A stretch of DNA of 64,000 bases from Corallium rubrum (GCA_964035015.1 OZ036007.1:4694997-4758996), one strand, 5' to 3'; shown: positions 39,301-49,062, numbered from the stretch's first letter. Notes: a model not told the origin generated them from the letters alone. Numbers and translations are program-made.

Positions 39301-42161
39301 CTGAAGAATGACCATATATACTGAAAAATGACCATATATATACTGAAAAATGACCATATACTGAAAAATGACCATATACTGAAAAATAACCATATTCATA
39401 TACTGAAAATGACCATATACTGAAAAATGACCATATACTGAAGAATGACCATATACTGAAAAATGACCATATACTGAAAAATAACCATATACATATACTG
39501 AAAATGACCATATACTGAAAAATGACCATATACTGAAGAATGACCATATATACTGAAAAATGACCATATATATACTGAAAAATGACCATATACTGAAAAA
39601 TGACCATATACTGAAAAATAACCATATACATATACTGAAAATGACCATATACTGAAAAATGACCATATACTGAAGAATGACCATATACTGAAAAATGACC
39701 ATATACTGAAAAATAACCATATACATATACTGAAAAATGGCCATATACTGAAAAATGACCATATACTGAAGAATGACCGTATACTGAAAAATGACCATAT
39801 ACTGAAAAATGACCATATACTGGAAAAATAACCATATACATATACTGAAAAATGGCCATATACTGAAAAATGACCATATACTGAAAAATGACCATATATG
39901 CTGAAAAATGACCATATACTGAAAAATGACCATATACTGAAAAATGACCATATACTGAAAAATGACCATATACTGAAAAATGACCATAAACTACTGAAGA
40001 ATGCCCATATACCAAAACACAATAATTCTTAGTCCTACCTCTTTTTTATCATGTGAAACTTCCACTGCAAACTCATCTCCTCTTTCCACTTCATCATCAT
40101 TCAAAGGTCGAACACGAATATAACATTTGACACGACCAGAAGCTGCAATTGCACACAGATACTGTAATTTATAGATTGGAAAATTATGGCTCAGAAGACA
40201 CAACACATATGGTTAGTCACCTAAACAGGCATGGTTTGACTACAAATATTTTGTGACTTGGCATGCTATGATTTCAGCTACTTTACAAAAATGTTGTTAA
40301 CTACGACATATTTTAACACTACTCTAACTTAATTAAGTCAGGAGGTCTTCCTTTGATGGGTAAAATCATCTGGCATTAGACAGATGTGGGGTTCTAACGT
40401 ATTTAAATAGAGCAGAAAAAATAAGTTATTTTGCCGTTTTTGATTTAGTCAAATAGTTCCTGACATATTGGCTTCTGAACCTGCCAATTCTCAAAAATTT
40501 CCGTTTCATTTTAACACCTTGGGGGCCTGGGACTCAGGAACGAGTCAATCCAAAACAACTACGTTTCGGCTTATTGATTCACAAAAACACATATATTTGA
40601 CTGAAAAATCGAAATGTCGAGCTCACACCCGTTTTCCAGGACGCACGGGAGTTTCAACTAAGAAGACGGTCGGCTTAGGTTTCTGAATCCCAGGCCCTCG
40701 TACTTAAAAATGAACGACGGAAATTTTTGGCGAAGAGCCGAAATTGGCAGAAACTATTAAGTAAATCAAAAACGGCAAAATAACTTATTAACTAACTTTT
40801 TTTGCTCTATTCAAATACGTTAAAACCCCACAAGTGGTATAAGCACTTTAATGACATATCACTCAAAGTTATAATAAACCTCCTGTTGTCTTGTAGGGGA
40901 GGTAGGGGTAAGTGTACTTCTTCATCAGAATCGTAGTGTATTACCAGAAGTCTACTGTATTTGCATCTTATTAATAGATAACATTGCTATCGATTCTATT
41001 TGAGAGTAACTAGAAATATGGCTTAGAAAACCAAGCTTAGACGGCGCAGTGTTTGAAAAGGTGGTAATTAAACTCACTGCTGAAGCTTAACCAACTACTA
41101 AAACCACCATCTGATTAGACAACCTTTTTAAACAAAACCTCACCCCCATACCACCCCCCGGAAACCCTAAACCTAATCACGCCACCCGGAAATCCTAAAC
41201 CTAACCACAACCCCCCGGAAAAATGACCCACCTCTCATACCCCGACCACAACACCCCTACAGAATTTTTACCTTCATGTGTTCAAGTTTAACATCCCGTT
41301 TGTGGGATGGTTTTATTAGATGGTTAAGCTTCATAATTTGAAACCGATGATACCTCCGTGTGGGGCAAGGAGCGCCGAAGGCGCGACCAACTTTTAGGGG
41401 GATCCGGGAGCATGCTCCCCCGTAAAATTTTGAACTTTAGAGTCTCTGAAATAGCATTTCCTGCATTTTGAGGGGGGGGGGGGGGGGTTGAAAGAGTTCT
41501 GAAGGATATAAAATACCAAACAAAATATTGAAATATACTCATTTTATATAAGAATACACCATAACATGCAAGGCATACATCATGAGGACATGTCGTCATA
41601 CATGGACAAATCAACTCACATTGTGTGTACCATTAATTAGGCGACTACTTCATGTCAGGCTGTCAGCTGCGTAAAGCGTACTAAGATATTATTTAATCGT
41701 AATATACTATTATATGTACCATACTGATTAAAACGTAAAACGACTATAAATCCAAAATCCTGTTTTTGAATATAGGAATTGCACTACATATCAAATATAG
41801 TATTATACAACGGGAAAGGGGCGCAGTAACGGCATCCTAAGGGGGCGCATGTGCCATTGGCACAATGGCAAAACGTCAGTATTTCGTTATCAACACTAAT
41901 CTCAGCAGTTTACCAACTTTTCACTTTTCTCTATCCAACACGCAGCACTAATTAACTTTTTAAGCCCAAGAACAAGGTTATTGGCTTGGCGTATACACCT
42001 TTCGACTAACTAACCAACAACGTTACGTTTACTTCGAGTTCTTCAGCGTAGTGAAGTTCTACAGTATATATAAATGACACTAGACAAGGAACACAGGTCA
42101 ACGTACCTCTTCCAATCTTCACTACTCCGGACTTCGGGCGTTTCGAGCCAGCCCTCTTCAT
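19047..42161 (-). CDS. Kinesin with N-terminal motor and long coiled-coil tail (20 coding exons)
   Basis: A plus-end-type, N-terminal-motor kinesin expected to hydrolyse ATP on microtubules. Coding exons in transcript order: 42161-42107, 40142-40039, 34532-34449, 34009-33922, 33843-33746, 33123-33018, 32900-32777, 32214-32165, 31647-31559, 31478-31440, 31149-31079, 30955-30857, 29556-29430, 29040-28936, 28592-28541, 27114-26963, 24351-23820, 23699-23622, 23414-22624, 21491-19047. Every junction is GT-AG and all phases agree, giving 5,289 nt (1,762 residues plus TAA). Seen: IRVRPL near residue 30, P-loop GQTGSGKT (106-113), switch I NRTSSRSH (215-222), switch II DLAGSE (305-310), [16 protein letters not shown], then heptad-rich coiled coil from about 414 to nearly the end and a basic Ser-rich C-terminus. 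The motor's closing part mixes kinesin-1 signatures (CCSPS, VNVE) with RAMK...DYKKL as in plant ARK/KIN-UA kinesins. Family placement is unsettled; kinesin identity is certain. The start is the first ATG in the exon with A at -3. Confidence 0.93.
23460..23615. repeat. (TTCC)n microsatellite filling kinesin intron 18
   Basis: About 39 units occupy three quarters of a 207-bp intron, beginning 7 nt after the 5' splice site in transcript direction ((GGAA)n in the RNA). Confidence 0.95.
24920..25072. mobile_element. Small MITE with ~54-bp inverted arms
   Basis: Arms AAGCCGGTTTTCCACTAGGC and TCGCGCGAAGCGACTTTTTC, near-perfectly inverted around a 40-bp centre. In kinesin intron 16. Confidence 0.7.
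25292..25441. mobile_element. Small MITE with CCCCGTTTACACGAT ends
   Basis: CCCCGTTTACACGATGCCGG at the left and CCGGTATCGTGTAAACGGGG at the right, with a second inner copy of the motif. In kinesin intron 16. Confidence 0.6.
25730..25840. repeat. Minisatellite, AATTGAATTAATTGGCGGG
   Basis: About four copies of a 24-bp unit, preceded by TTGAA repeats. In kinesin intron 16. Confidence 0.75.
26269..26532. mobile_element. Pair of tRNA-like SINE fragments in a near-perfect palindrome
   Basis: Two arms of about 125 bp, inverted around 26380-26400. The right arm (26400-26475) folds as a tRNA: acceptor GAGTTCT/AGAGCTC, D arm GCTC/GAGC, anticodon stem TCTGG/TCAGA with loop CTAGCAT (AGC, Ala-type) and T arm GTGGG/CCCGC, with two extra T between T arm and acceptor. 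The left arm is its inverse. Flanking GCTCAGAGTTTTTCTGAGTA is a SINE-like tail also seen at 1780-1800. It lies in kinesin intron 16. Confidence 0.7.
26620..26933. mobile_element. MITE with ~80-bp inverted arms
   Basis: TACCCTGCGAGTCATAGCCC at the left returns inverted at the right (GGGGCTCTGACTCGCAGGGT), including GGGGGAAAGTGGGCTCTGCC. In kinesin intron 16, ending about 30 bp from exon 16. Confidence 0.65.
27812..28112. mobile_element. Foldback element in kinesin intron 15
   Basis: Arms of about 140 bp: GCATGATTGGGGATTTTACA at the left and its inverse at the right, through to GACGGAAGTGACGTCTAC and GTAGACGTCACTTCCGTC near the centre. Each arm gives a short open frame, which is an artefact. 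Confidence 0.7.
28731..28762. mobile_element. Solo MITE terminus in kinesin intron 14
   Basis: TAGGCGAGTTTCAGGGTGTT followed by GCGCGCGCATC matches the terminal repeat of the 9.2 kb MITE exactly. The rest of the element is not recognisable next to it. Confidence 0.6.
28936..30955 (-). CDS. Kinesin exons 12-14: switch II to end of motor
   Basis: Exon 12 (30955-30857) holds [16 protein letters not shown] and the relay helix. Exon 13 (29556-29430) holds [28 protein letters not shown] and KTSLV. Exon 14 (29040-28936) holds [14 protein letters not shown] and [19 protein letters not shown]. These are the conserved closing elements of a kinesin motor with all key residues present. Confidence 0.92.
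29972..30662. mobile_element. Inverted-repeat element with GGCGCCGGA ends, containing a SINE fragment
   Basis: Ends are GGGGCGCCGGAGCC (left) and GCTTCCGGCGCC (right), each next to a run of G or C from GGGGGCAGC repeats. A tRNA-like tail lies inside at 30300-30365 (GCAGATTCGAACCCTGGC). It sits within kinesin intron 12. No coding capacity seen. Confidence 0.5.
31079..31647 (-). CDS. Kinesin exons 9-11: acidic insertion in the motor
   Basis: Exons 9 (31647-31559), 10 (31478-31440) and 11 (31149-31079) encode about 66 residues, including [17 protein letters not shown], before the strand that leads into switch II (LKGHLYICDLAGSE). In kinesin-1 only about 25 residues separate SSRSH from DLAGSE; here there are 82. 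The insertion falls where loop 10, between two core strands, is normally short. Phases 0/0 around exon 10 mean it could be skipped without a frameshift. Confidence 0.85.
31250..31425. repeat. (TTTG)n/(TTGC)n microsatellite in kinesin intron 10
   Basis: TTTG runs with blocks of TTGC. It starts about 17 nt after the exon 10 donor. Confidence 0.95.
31727..32130. repeat. Pentanucleotide array (TCAGC, GCAGC, TCAAC, CCAAC)
   Basis: Blocks are ordered TCAGC, then GCAGC mixes, TCAAC, CCAAC, TCAAC, TCAGC, then TCAGCGCAGC: roughly symmetric variant zones. It starts about 35 nt after the exon 8 donor. Confidence 0.95.
32165..32900 (-). CDS. Kinesin exons 7-8: switch I
   Basis: Exon 7 (32900-32777) encodes [20 protein letters not shown] and ends in NRTSSR. 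A 50-nt exon 8 (32214-32165) completes the switch I motif as [17 protein letters not shown]. Without exon 8 the phases of exons 7 and 9 do not match; with it they do. The intervening 562-bp intron carries a transposon-like segment. Exon 8's donor is followed within 35 nt by a pentanucleotide array. Confidence 0.9.
33225..33680. repeat. GC-rich minisatellite, GTGCGCGCCTTCTTTTCGG type
   Basis: About 20 variable copies of a 17-24-bp unit in kinesin intron 5. CpG-rich in an otherwise AT-rich region. Confidence 0.85.
33746..34009 (-). CDS. Kinesin exons 4-5: P-loop region
   Basis: Exon 4 (34009-33922) encodes the helix leading to the nucleotide pocket and [16 protein letters not shown]. The donor splits the second P-loop glycine codon. 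Exon 5 (33843-33746) continues [19 protein letters not shown]. The Walker A lysine and threonine are intact, so the motor can bind ATP. Confidence 0.93.
35995..36155. repeat. Direct duplication of ~62 bp
   Basis: ACTCAAAATGCTTTATAATA through CTTCACTGCTTGTCAAAG occurs twice, 94 bp apart, nearly identical. In kinesin intron 2. Confidence 0.75.
36737..37150 (-). CDS. PTS: 6-pyruvoyl tetrahydropterin synthase, intronless
   Basis: This enzyme converts 7,8-dihydroneopterin triphosphate to 6-pyruvoyl-tetrahydropterin in tetrahydrobiopterin synthesis (cytosolic; cofactor for aromatic amino-acid hydroxylases and NO synthase). The 137-residue frame has all the family's known functional residues: zinc ligands His16 (ASHRLHS), His41 and His43 (GHGHNY), catalytic Cys35 ([10 protein letters not shown]), Asp81-His82 (PLDHK) and substrate-binding Glu126 (HETDSN). 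Length matches the family (about 145). It lies inside kinesin intron 2 on the same strand. Vertebrate PTS has several introns and this copy has none, so it could be a retained retrocopy or the native gene after intron loss. No breaks are seen; it is likely functional. Confidence 0.93.
   Translation of the reverse strand: MPIAYLTKTIKICASHRLHSKELTDEENQEIFGKCNNPNGHGHNYIFDVTVRGNIDPRTGFVINMCDLKKYLEKVIVEPLDHKCLDKDVPYFQNNVSTTENLAVFVWDELSNLLPIGLLHEVKIHETDSNTVVYRGE
38441..40013. repeat. ~19-bp satellite ATGACCATATACTGAAAA with higher-order repeats
   Basis: About 80 monomers in kinesin intron 2, with spacer variants (ATATACATATACTG, ATATATACTG, GAAGAATG) in repeating order, suggesting a higher-order unit of 200-300 bp. 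It begins about 25 nt after the exon 2 donor. The 495-residue minus frame through it is an artefact. Confidence 0.93.
40375..40835. mobile_element. Inverted-repeat element in kinesin intron 1
   Basis: TTCTAACGTATTTAAATAGA and TTATTTTGCCGTTTTTGATT at the left are mirrored at 40752-40832. The inner inverse pair GGGCCTGGGACTCAG and CTGAATCCCAGGCCC frames the centre. Confidence 0.6.
40870..42000. other. Kinesin intron 1 remainder, no gene
   Basis: Contains C-rich AAACCCTAAACCTAA stretches (41105-41250) and G runs (41471-41487). Nothing coding seen. Confidence 0.45.
42107..42161 (-). CDS. Kinesin exon 1 (start codon)
   Basis: This exon encodes a short basic leader ([18 protein letters not shown]) before the motor and ends at donor G|GTACGT in phase 1. 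The frame upstream of the ATG stays open to about 42191 without another ATG, so the 5' UTR probably continues there. The context GCTAAAATG has A at -3. An earlier non-coding exon is possible. Confidence 0.75.
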
Positions 42162-43114
42162 TTTAGCAACTGACCTTCTAACCTCGGGCAAGTGCTAGAT
42201 GAAAGAGAGAAGAGTCTAATAAATGGCTAGATAAACGTTTAAAAGTCCAACACACGCATACTTACTTCAGTTTATTTGTTTAAACAGGTTAAAAAATGGT
42301 GACAGCTAATAACTGAACCTACGTGCTACATATAATTACACAATGCCTAACGGATGTTGGTCTGCGCGACTTTCCCTTGATATTTGCTCTAAGAAATGAG
42401 GCACATATAATTTCCTTAGTATTTTATTCTAAAGATTTTGTTAATTACAACGTATTTCCGAAACGGCAAGGTCAACTTTGGTTCGTCTAAGCATTTATAG
42501 ATAACTTTTTTTGCAGAAATACTCATGTATTTATGTACAGTGGAACTTCGATTAACCGCACTTTCAATATCCGAACATTCTGATTTTGTATTCGGACTTT
42601 TCTGGTGGTCTTAAGTTTTTTTGAGTAAATTGACTCTGATCTTTTCAACACTTGCAGCCAAATGAAAAAGATTAAATAATATTGCGCCAAGTTTCAGTTG
42701 TGGTAAAAATCTACGAGACTATAGTATACCATAGGGGAAGGATAAAATACTTGTAAAAGAAGTCACTGCATTTTTTCAGAACTGATATGCAGGTCTTATA
42801 ATGTATATACTCTACACTCGAAATTTTCCTTCACCAAAATTACTTTGTATGTCGAGTTTAATCGAGTGAAATACTAAATATTACTTGTTAGAAAGACGTT
42901 GGCTCTGCGCAACGAATGTAGCTTTTTTGTATACAACGCTTGCAGTTTGTGCCGTACGATTAGTTAACAGACAAATTTATTAAAAAATTCTTGAACAAGT
43001 AGAGTTATTAGAGAGTCAGAGTCAAAGTTAGAGTGTTAAAGAGGTAGATAGTTTAAGTTAGAGATGGAGTTAGACTTAGAGCTGGAGTGTCAGTGTTATA
43101 GCCCCCGTATACAT

Positions 43115-43815
43115 AACAAGATTCATTTAACAATACGAGAACATCCACAAAAAGGTTAGTTTAAAAAATTTCCGAAAAATTGTTTTATTACAGTTTCACA
43201 CTGTTTTTAAGTCAGGCAAACTAACAAAATAAGATATTTGCTTTTTTATTTAATTTTATATCTTCTTTAGGGATTTACGTTGAAAATCTTTCCGAATATG
43301 TAGTGAGAGGACCTGATGAGGTTCATTCGTTAATGCAGTTGTGGAAAAAGAGATTGGTCTTTGCTGAGACAAAGATGAACAGAACATCTAGCAGGTTGGT
43401 GTAAGGAAATGAATGTAAACCCCTGTCTACATGAAGCGGATTGAGTGTTCAAGTCCAATCTCGCATCTTGTTTCTCCTTGTTGTGTTTACATGAAGATTG
43501 AAAGTTTTCGATCTGATCGAAATGGATGGCTGAAGTCAATCCACGCAGTGGAGTGGATTCACTTGAGGTTCAAGCTTCAATCGGTTTGAATGTGTCCAAC
43601 CTGATTCATCTAAACATGGTTTGACTTGAAAATGACTTGATACGCATGAGTGAAGTTGGTGCGTGTCGTGCTAAATGGCGGACATTGAGGGAAGCACAGA
43701 AAATAGTGTTCCAAAACTGAAAACAATGTTCCAAGCAGATCGGATTCGCCAAGCCCGGATTGACTTCACTCGCGTGTTTTGATTCGATTGAACTGTAGAC
43801 CGCTTCATCTAAACA
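43115..43815 (+). pseudogene. Inverted partial copy of the kinesin exon 6-7 region
   Basis: Plus-strand sequence from TAACAAGATTCATTTAAC to GGCCTTAGG matches the minus strand of about 33062-32355. It includes the 3' part of exon 6 with its donor, intron 6, all of exon 7 (43271-43394) with both splice signals, and most of intron 7. Exon 7 differs by only two bases by eye (one silent, one Gly-to-Trp); introns differ more. There are no motor exons around it, so it cannot make a kinesin. It lies about 0.95 kb upstream of the kinesin start in the opposite orientation. Confidence 0.88.
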
Positions 43816-44288
43816 GGGCCTTAGGGTCATTAGTTTAAATGTAGACTAAACACTGAAAACTAATGACCTACTGGCTACTATACGAATGTGCTTATATTGT
43901 CTTCAATTTAGGTGATGAAAAACACCCACCACGCTGCATGTGAGGGCAAACAAAGGTATAAAGACTCGCCACTTGACTTCTGTGGTGTGGAAAACTTTTT
44001 TAAAAGCCTGACCTAAAAATAAACTCAACTTAAACATAAGTTTGAAGTTATCAACGATCCGTTATAAATTGGTGCGAAAGTAATGAGAATTTTCGCTGCT
44101 AGGACGGATTAGGTTGTCGTGATATGGTTGTTCTGTAGAAAGACCAATATGTTTTCACACGCGTTGCATATGAAATGTAAACATGCAGATACGCTAAATT
44201 AAACTCCCAGCATACAGTCAAGCGGTTATTGTTATTACCGTGTGTATGCTGGCATGCCTAGCCACTGTGGCCAGATCTTTATGTACTG

Positions 44289-44386
44289 TATAATAAACGA
44301 GCAGGAGTGTTTTATCAGATATAAAGACACGAGGCGAAGCCGAGTGTTTTTATATCTGATAAAACACGAACTGCGAGTTTATTATA
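44289..44386. repeat. Palindrome
   Basis: TATAATAAACGAGCAGGAG and GTGTTTTATCAGATATAAA at the left are mirrored by TTTATATCTGATAAAACAC and TTTATTATA at the right. Confidence 0.55.
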
Positions 44387-44983
44387 CGGCTTCAAAAGCG
44401 AACCACTTGGTAAGTTGATTGGCGGAGTTAGATTGAAAAATAACCTTGTCTAAGCCGAGAAAATCAAAGCTAAAGTTTATGTAAATCAGGAGAAATCTTT
44501 ATCACATATAAAGATACGATACGGTCATGATTTTCTTTTGTGCTTTCCTCATGAATTATTAATGATTTTTGAAGGTAAGTTTAGAAATATAAAGTACTAG
44601 GTAATTTTTATTATGTAGTGAAATGGACTGTAATAACAACATTAATAACATTTTAATCAACATTAATACCACTACTGAGAATCTAGATTTATTCTGTAAT
44701 TTTATGTATAATGTGATCTTAAATAGTCACAGAGCGCTTAAGATGGTATTCTGAAAGTAACCACAATCAGGAAACCAGCAAAGCGACATGGTCGTGAACT
44801 GCCAAGATTTTTATAGGAACAAAACACTGACGTTTCGATCGAGCAGAGCCCAATTACTTCAGGTTTGATATTTTACTCTGATGACTGAAGGGCTTCGCTC
44901 GAAACGGTATAAAGAATATTTTGTTGCTAAAAATCTCATCAATTCACCATCTTTTCGCTTTGCTATAACTATATATTTTTTCT

Positions 44984-45140
44984 TAAGTAATATTGGGCAT
45001 TTCTCTCGATTACATAGCATGTTCTAAGGATTTTGGGTGAAGGAAAATTCGAGTGTAGAATATATACATTTTAAGACCAAACCGGGACCAGTTGCGAAAA
45101 ATGCAACTACACAGGCCTTCCGGCAGGAATTGAACCCACG
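44984..45140 (-). mobile_element. tRNA-derived SINE-like element, copy C (truncated)
   Basis: Matches copies A and B from TAATATTGGGCATTTCTCTC through GGAATTGAACCCACG, then breaks off directly into the 24-bp satellite. It lacks most of the tRNA-like head. Satellite units lie on both sides (from 44949), so it inserted into, or was captured by, the array. Confidence 0.7.
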
Positions 45141-48100
45141 ATATATATTTTTTCGCTTTGCTGTAACTATATATTTTTTCGCTTTGCAAAACTATATATT
45201 TTTTCGCTTTGCTATAACTATAGATTTTTCCGCTTTGCTATAACTATATATTTTTTCGCTTTGCTATAACTATATATTTTTTCGCTTTGCTATAACTATA
45301 TATTTTTTCGCTTTACTATAACTATAGATTTTTCGCTTTGCTATAACTATATATTTTTTCGCTTTGCTATGTAATATATATTTTTTCGCTTTGCTATGTA
45401 ACTATATATTTTTTCGCTTTGCTGTATAACTATACATTTTTTCGCTTTGCTATGTAACTATATATTTTTTCGCTTTGCTATAACTATATATTTTTTCGCT
45501 TTGCTATAACTATATATTTTTTCGCTTTGCTATGTAACTATATATTTTTTCGCTTTGCTATAACTATATATTTTTTTCGCTTTGCTATAACTATATATTT
45601 TTTCGCTTTGCTATGTAACTATATATTTTTTCGCTTTGCTATAACTATATATTTTTTCGCTTTGCTATAACTATATATTTTTTCGCTTTGCTATGTAACT
45701 ATATATTTTTTCGCTTTGCTATAACTATATATTTTTCCCTTTGCTATAACTATATATTTTTTCGCTTTGCTATAACTATATATTTTTTCGCTTTGCTATA
45801 ACTATATATTTTTTCGCTTTGCTATGTAACTATATATTTTTTCGCTTTGCTATAACTATATATCTTTTCGCTTTGCTATAACTATATATTTTTTCGCTTT
45901 GCTATAACTATATATTTTTTCGCTTTGCTATAACTATATATTTTTTCGCTTTGCTATAACTATAAATTTTTTCGCTTTGCTTTAACTATATATTTTTTTC
46001 GCTTTGCTATGTAACTATACATTTTTTCGCTTTGCTATAACTATATATTTTTTCGCTTTGCTATAACTATATATTTTTTTCGCTTTGCTATAACTATATA
46101 TTTTTTCGCTTTGCTATAACTATATATTTTTTCGCTTTGCTATAACTATATATTTTTTCGCTTTGCTATAACTATATATTTTTTCGCTTTGCTTTAACTA
46201 TATATTTTTTTCGCTTTGCTATGTAACTATACATTTTTTCGCTTTGCTATAACTATATATTTTTTCGCTTTGCTATAACTATATATTTTTTCGCTTTGCT
46301 ATAACTGTATATTTTTTTCGCTTTGCTATAACTATATATTTTTTCGCTTTGCTATAACTATATATTTTTTCGCTTTGCTATAACTATATAATTTTTCGCT
46401 TTGCTATAACTATATAATTTTTTGCTTTGCTATAACTATATATTTTTTCGCTTTGCTATAACTATATATTTTTTCGCTTTGCTATAACTATATATTTTTT
46501 CGCTTTGCTATAACTATATATTTTTTCGCTTTGCTATGTAACTATATATTTTTTCGCTTTGCTATAACTATATATTTTTTCGCTTTGCTATAACTATAAA
46601 TTTTTTCGCTTTGCTATAACTATATATTTTTTTCGCTTTGCTATAACTATATATTTTTTTCGCTTTGCTATAACTATATATTTTTTCGCTTTGCTATAAC
46701 TATATAATTTTTTCGCTTTGCTATAACTATATATTTTTTCGCTTTGCTATAACTATATATTTTTTCGCTTTGCTATAACTATATATTTTTTCGCTTTGCT
46801 ATAACTATATATTTTTTCGCTTTGCTATAACTATATATTTTTTCGCTTTGCTATAACTATATAATTTTTTGCTTTGCTATAACTATATATTTTTTCGCTT
46901 TGCTATAACTATATAATTTTTTGCTTTGCTATAACTATATATTTTTTCGCTTTGCTATAACTATATAATTTTTTGCTTTGCTATAACTATATATTTTTTC
47001 GCTTTGCTATAACTATATATTTTTTCGCTTTGCTATAACTATATATTTTTTCGCTTTGCTATAACTATATCGCTTTGCTATAACTATATATTTTTTTCGC
47101 TTTGCTATAACTATATATTTTTTCGCTTTGCTATAACTATATATTTTTTCGCTTTGCTATAACTATATATTTTTTCGCTTTGCTATAACTATATATTTTT
47201 TCGCTTTGCTATAACTATATATTTTTTCGCTTTGCTATAACTATATATTTTTCGCTTTGCTATAACTATATAATTTTTTGCTTTGCTATGTAACTATATA
47301 ATTTTTTGCTTTGCTATAACTATATATTTTTTCGCTTTGCTATAACTATATAATTTTTTGCTTTGCTATAACTATATAATTTTTTGCTTTGCTATAACTA
47401 TATATTTTTTCGCTTTGCTATAACTATATAATTTTTTGCTTTGCTATAACTATATATTTTTTCGCTTTGCTATAACTATATAATTTTTTGCTTTGCTATA
47501 ACTATATATTTTTTCGCTTTGCTATAACTATATATTTTTTCGCTTTGCTATAACTATATATTTTTTCGCTTTGCTATAACTATATAATTTTTTTCGCTTT
47601 GCTATAACTATATATTTTTTTCGCTTTGCTATAACTATATATTTTTTCGCTTTGCTATAACTATATATTTTTTCGCTTTGCTATAACTATATATTTTTTC
47701 GCTTTGCTATAACTATAAATTTTTTCGTTTTGCTATAACTATATATTTTTCGCTTTGCTATAACTATATATTTTTCGCTTTGCTATAACTGTATATTTTT
47801 TCGCTTTGCTATAACTATATATTTTTTCGCTTTGCTATAACTATATATTTTTTCGCTTTGCTATAACTATATATTTTTCGCTTTGCTATAACTATATATT
47901 TTTTCGCTTTGCTATAACTATATATTTTTTCGCTTTGCTATAACTATATATTTTTTCGCTTTGCTATGTAACTATATATTTTTTCGCTTTGCTGTAACTA
48001 TATATTTTTTCGCTTTGCTATGTAACTATATATTTTTTCGCTTTGCTATAACTATATATTTTTTCGCATTGCTATGTAACTATGTATTTTTTCGCTTTGC

Positions 48101-48174
48101 TATAACTATAAATTTTTTCGCTTTGCTATAACTATATTTTTTCGAAGAAGAAGAATTTCAAATGAAGTCGAATC

Positions 48175-48285
48175 ACTGCTGTAGAGAAAAGTTTTCTGAC
48201 TGCCCCAACCGGGAATCGAACCCAAGGTCTCTGGTTTAACGTACCAGTGCTCTACCACTGAGCTATTGGGACCCCCGGCCGAGAC
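48175..48285 (-). mobile_element. tRNA-like SINE head inserted in satellite
   Basis: The minus strand reads GTCCCAATAGCTCAGTGG, then an anticodon stem CTGGT/ACCAG with loop ACGTTAA, GGTTCGATTCC and TTGGGGC; the acceptor arms pair over seven bases. Position 33 is C, not the invariant T, so a tRNA-derived SINE is likelier than a working tRNA gene. Satellite units resume at about 48405. Confidence 0.6.
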
Positions 48286-48924
48286 AGTCAGAAATATCCA
48301 TATAATATTAAATATCGCACATATTACCCTAGCTCATCGGGGGATATCTAATCCACCTTAACGAAGAGCTAGGTATCTATCTACAGGACGAAGTTGGCGA
48401 TTATTTATATTTTTTCGCTTTGCTATATAACTATACCTTTTGGCTTTGCTATAACTAGACTTTTTGGCTTTGCTATAACTATTTTTTCGCTTTGCAAAAA
48501 CTATATAGTTTCGCTTTGCTTCGGTTCGCTCTATTCAAAACACGGCCCACGCATCACTTTACTTCTTCACATTCACAGGAAACTAGTATTGTTGTGATAC
48601 CTATATGTAGACAATGCATACTTGTGAATTGTGATTCACACTGACCTTTTCCTAACATAATTAAAGGTACCTGTAGATTCATTTCGGCATACTCTCCGTT
48701 ATAATAAATTTTTAAAATTCTCCGCACGTCTTTTTAACTCATTCCTGTCCGAGGGCTTCCCCATAGGTGAATAAAATCGTCTGGCGTTGGTCAGAATAAA
48801 ATTCTAAAGACCGATTCAGACAGAAAAGAGTTAACATAGGGATTACTTTTTAGCAACTTATTCAAAGAACAGTGAGACATGAGAGAGAAAAATGGATACT
48901 TGTTATATTTGGGAAGTTATTAAG

Positions 48925-49062
48925 ACTATGTGCACACGGTAACGTTTCCGGCAAGCGTTTTCGTATTTCAAGCAATGTGCTGATTGTTCCCGTCTTCCTG
49001 ATTCCCTTGAGAACAGTAAACAATACGAAAACGGTCGGAAACGTTACCGTGTGCACATATTA
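48925..49062. mobile_element. Small MITE
   Basis: Ends TATGTGCACACGGTAACGTT and AACGTTACCGTGTGCACATA, with inner inverse CGTTTTCGTATT/AATACGAAAACG. No coding capacity. Confidence 0.65.

Larger units (their letters stand above)
44949..48522. repeat. ~24-bp satellite TTTTTTCGCTTTGCTATAAC with two insertions
   Basis: Roughly 125 copies of a unit ending TATATA. Variants include GCTATGTAACTATATA and AATTTTTTGCTTTGC. Interrupted by SINE copy C (44984-45140) and by a unique plus tRNA-like segment (about 48142-48400); a few diverged units follow to 48522. Confidence 0.95.

Noticed and set aside
38528-40015. 495-codon minus-strand open frame
   Set aside because: Pure translation of an 18-20-bp satellite inside kinesin intron 2; similar frames exist in other phases of the same array.
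41100-41250. Telomere-like CCCTAAACCTAA
   Set aside because: Only a few irregular copies among other C-rich sequence; no run of a fixed telomeric unit.
48190-48290. Functional tRNA gene on the minus strand
   Set aside because: Arms pair well but position 33 is C and the context is a repeat insertion; a SINE head is more likely.
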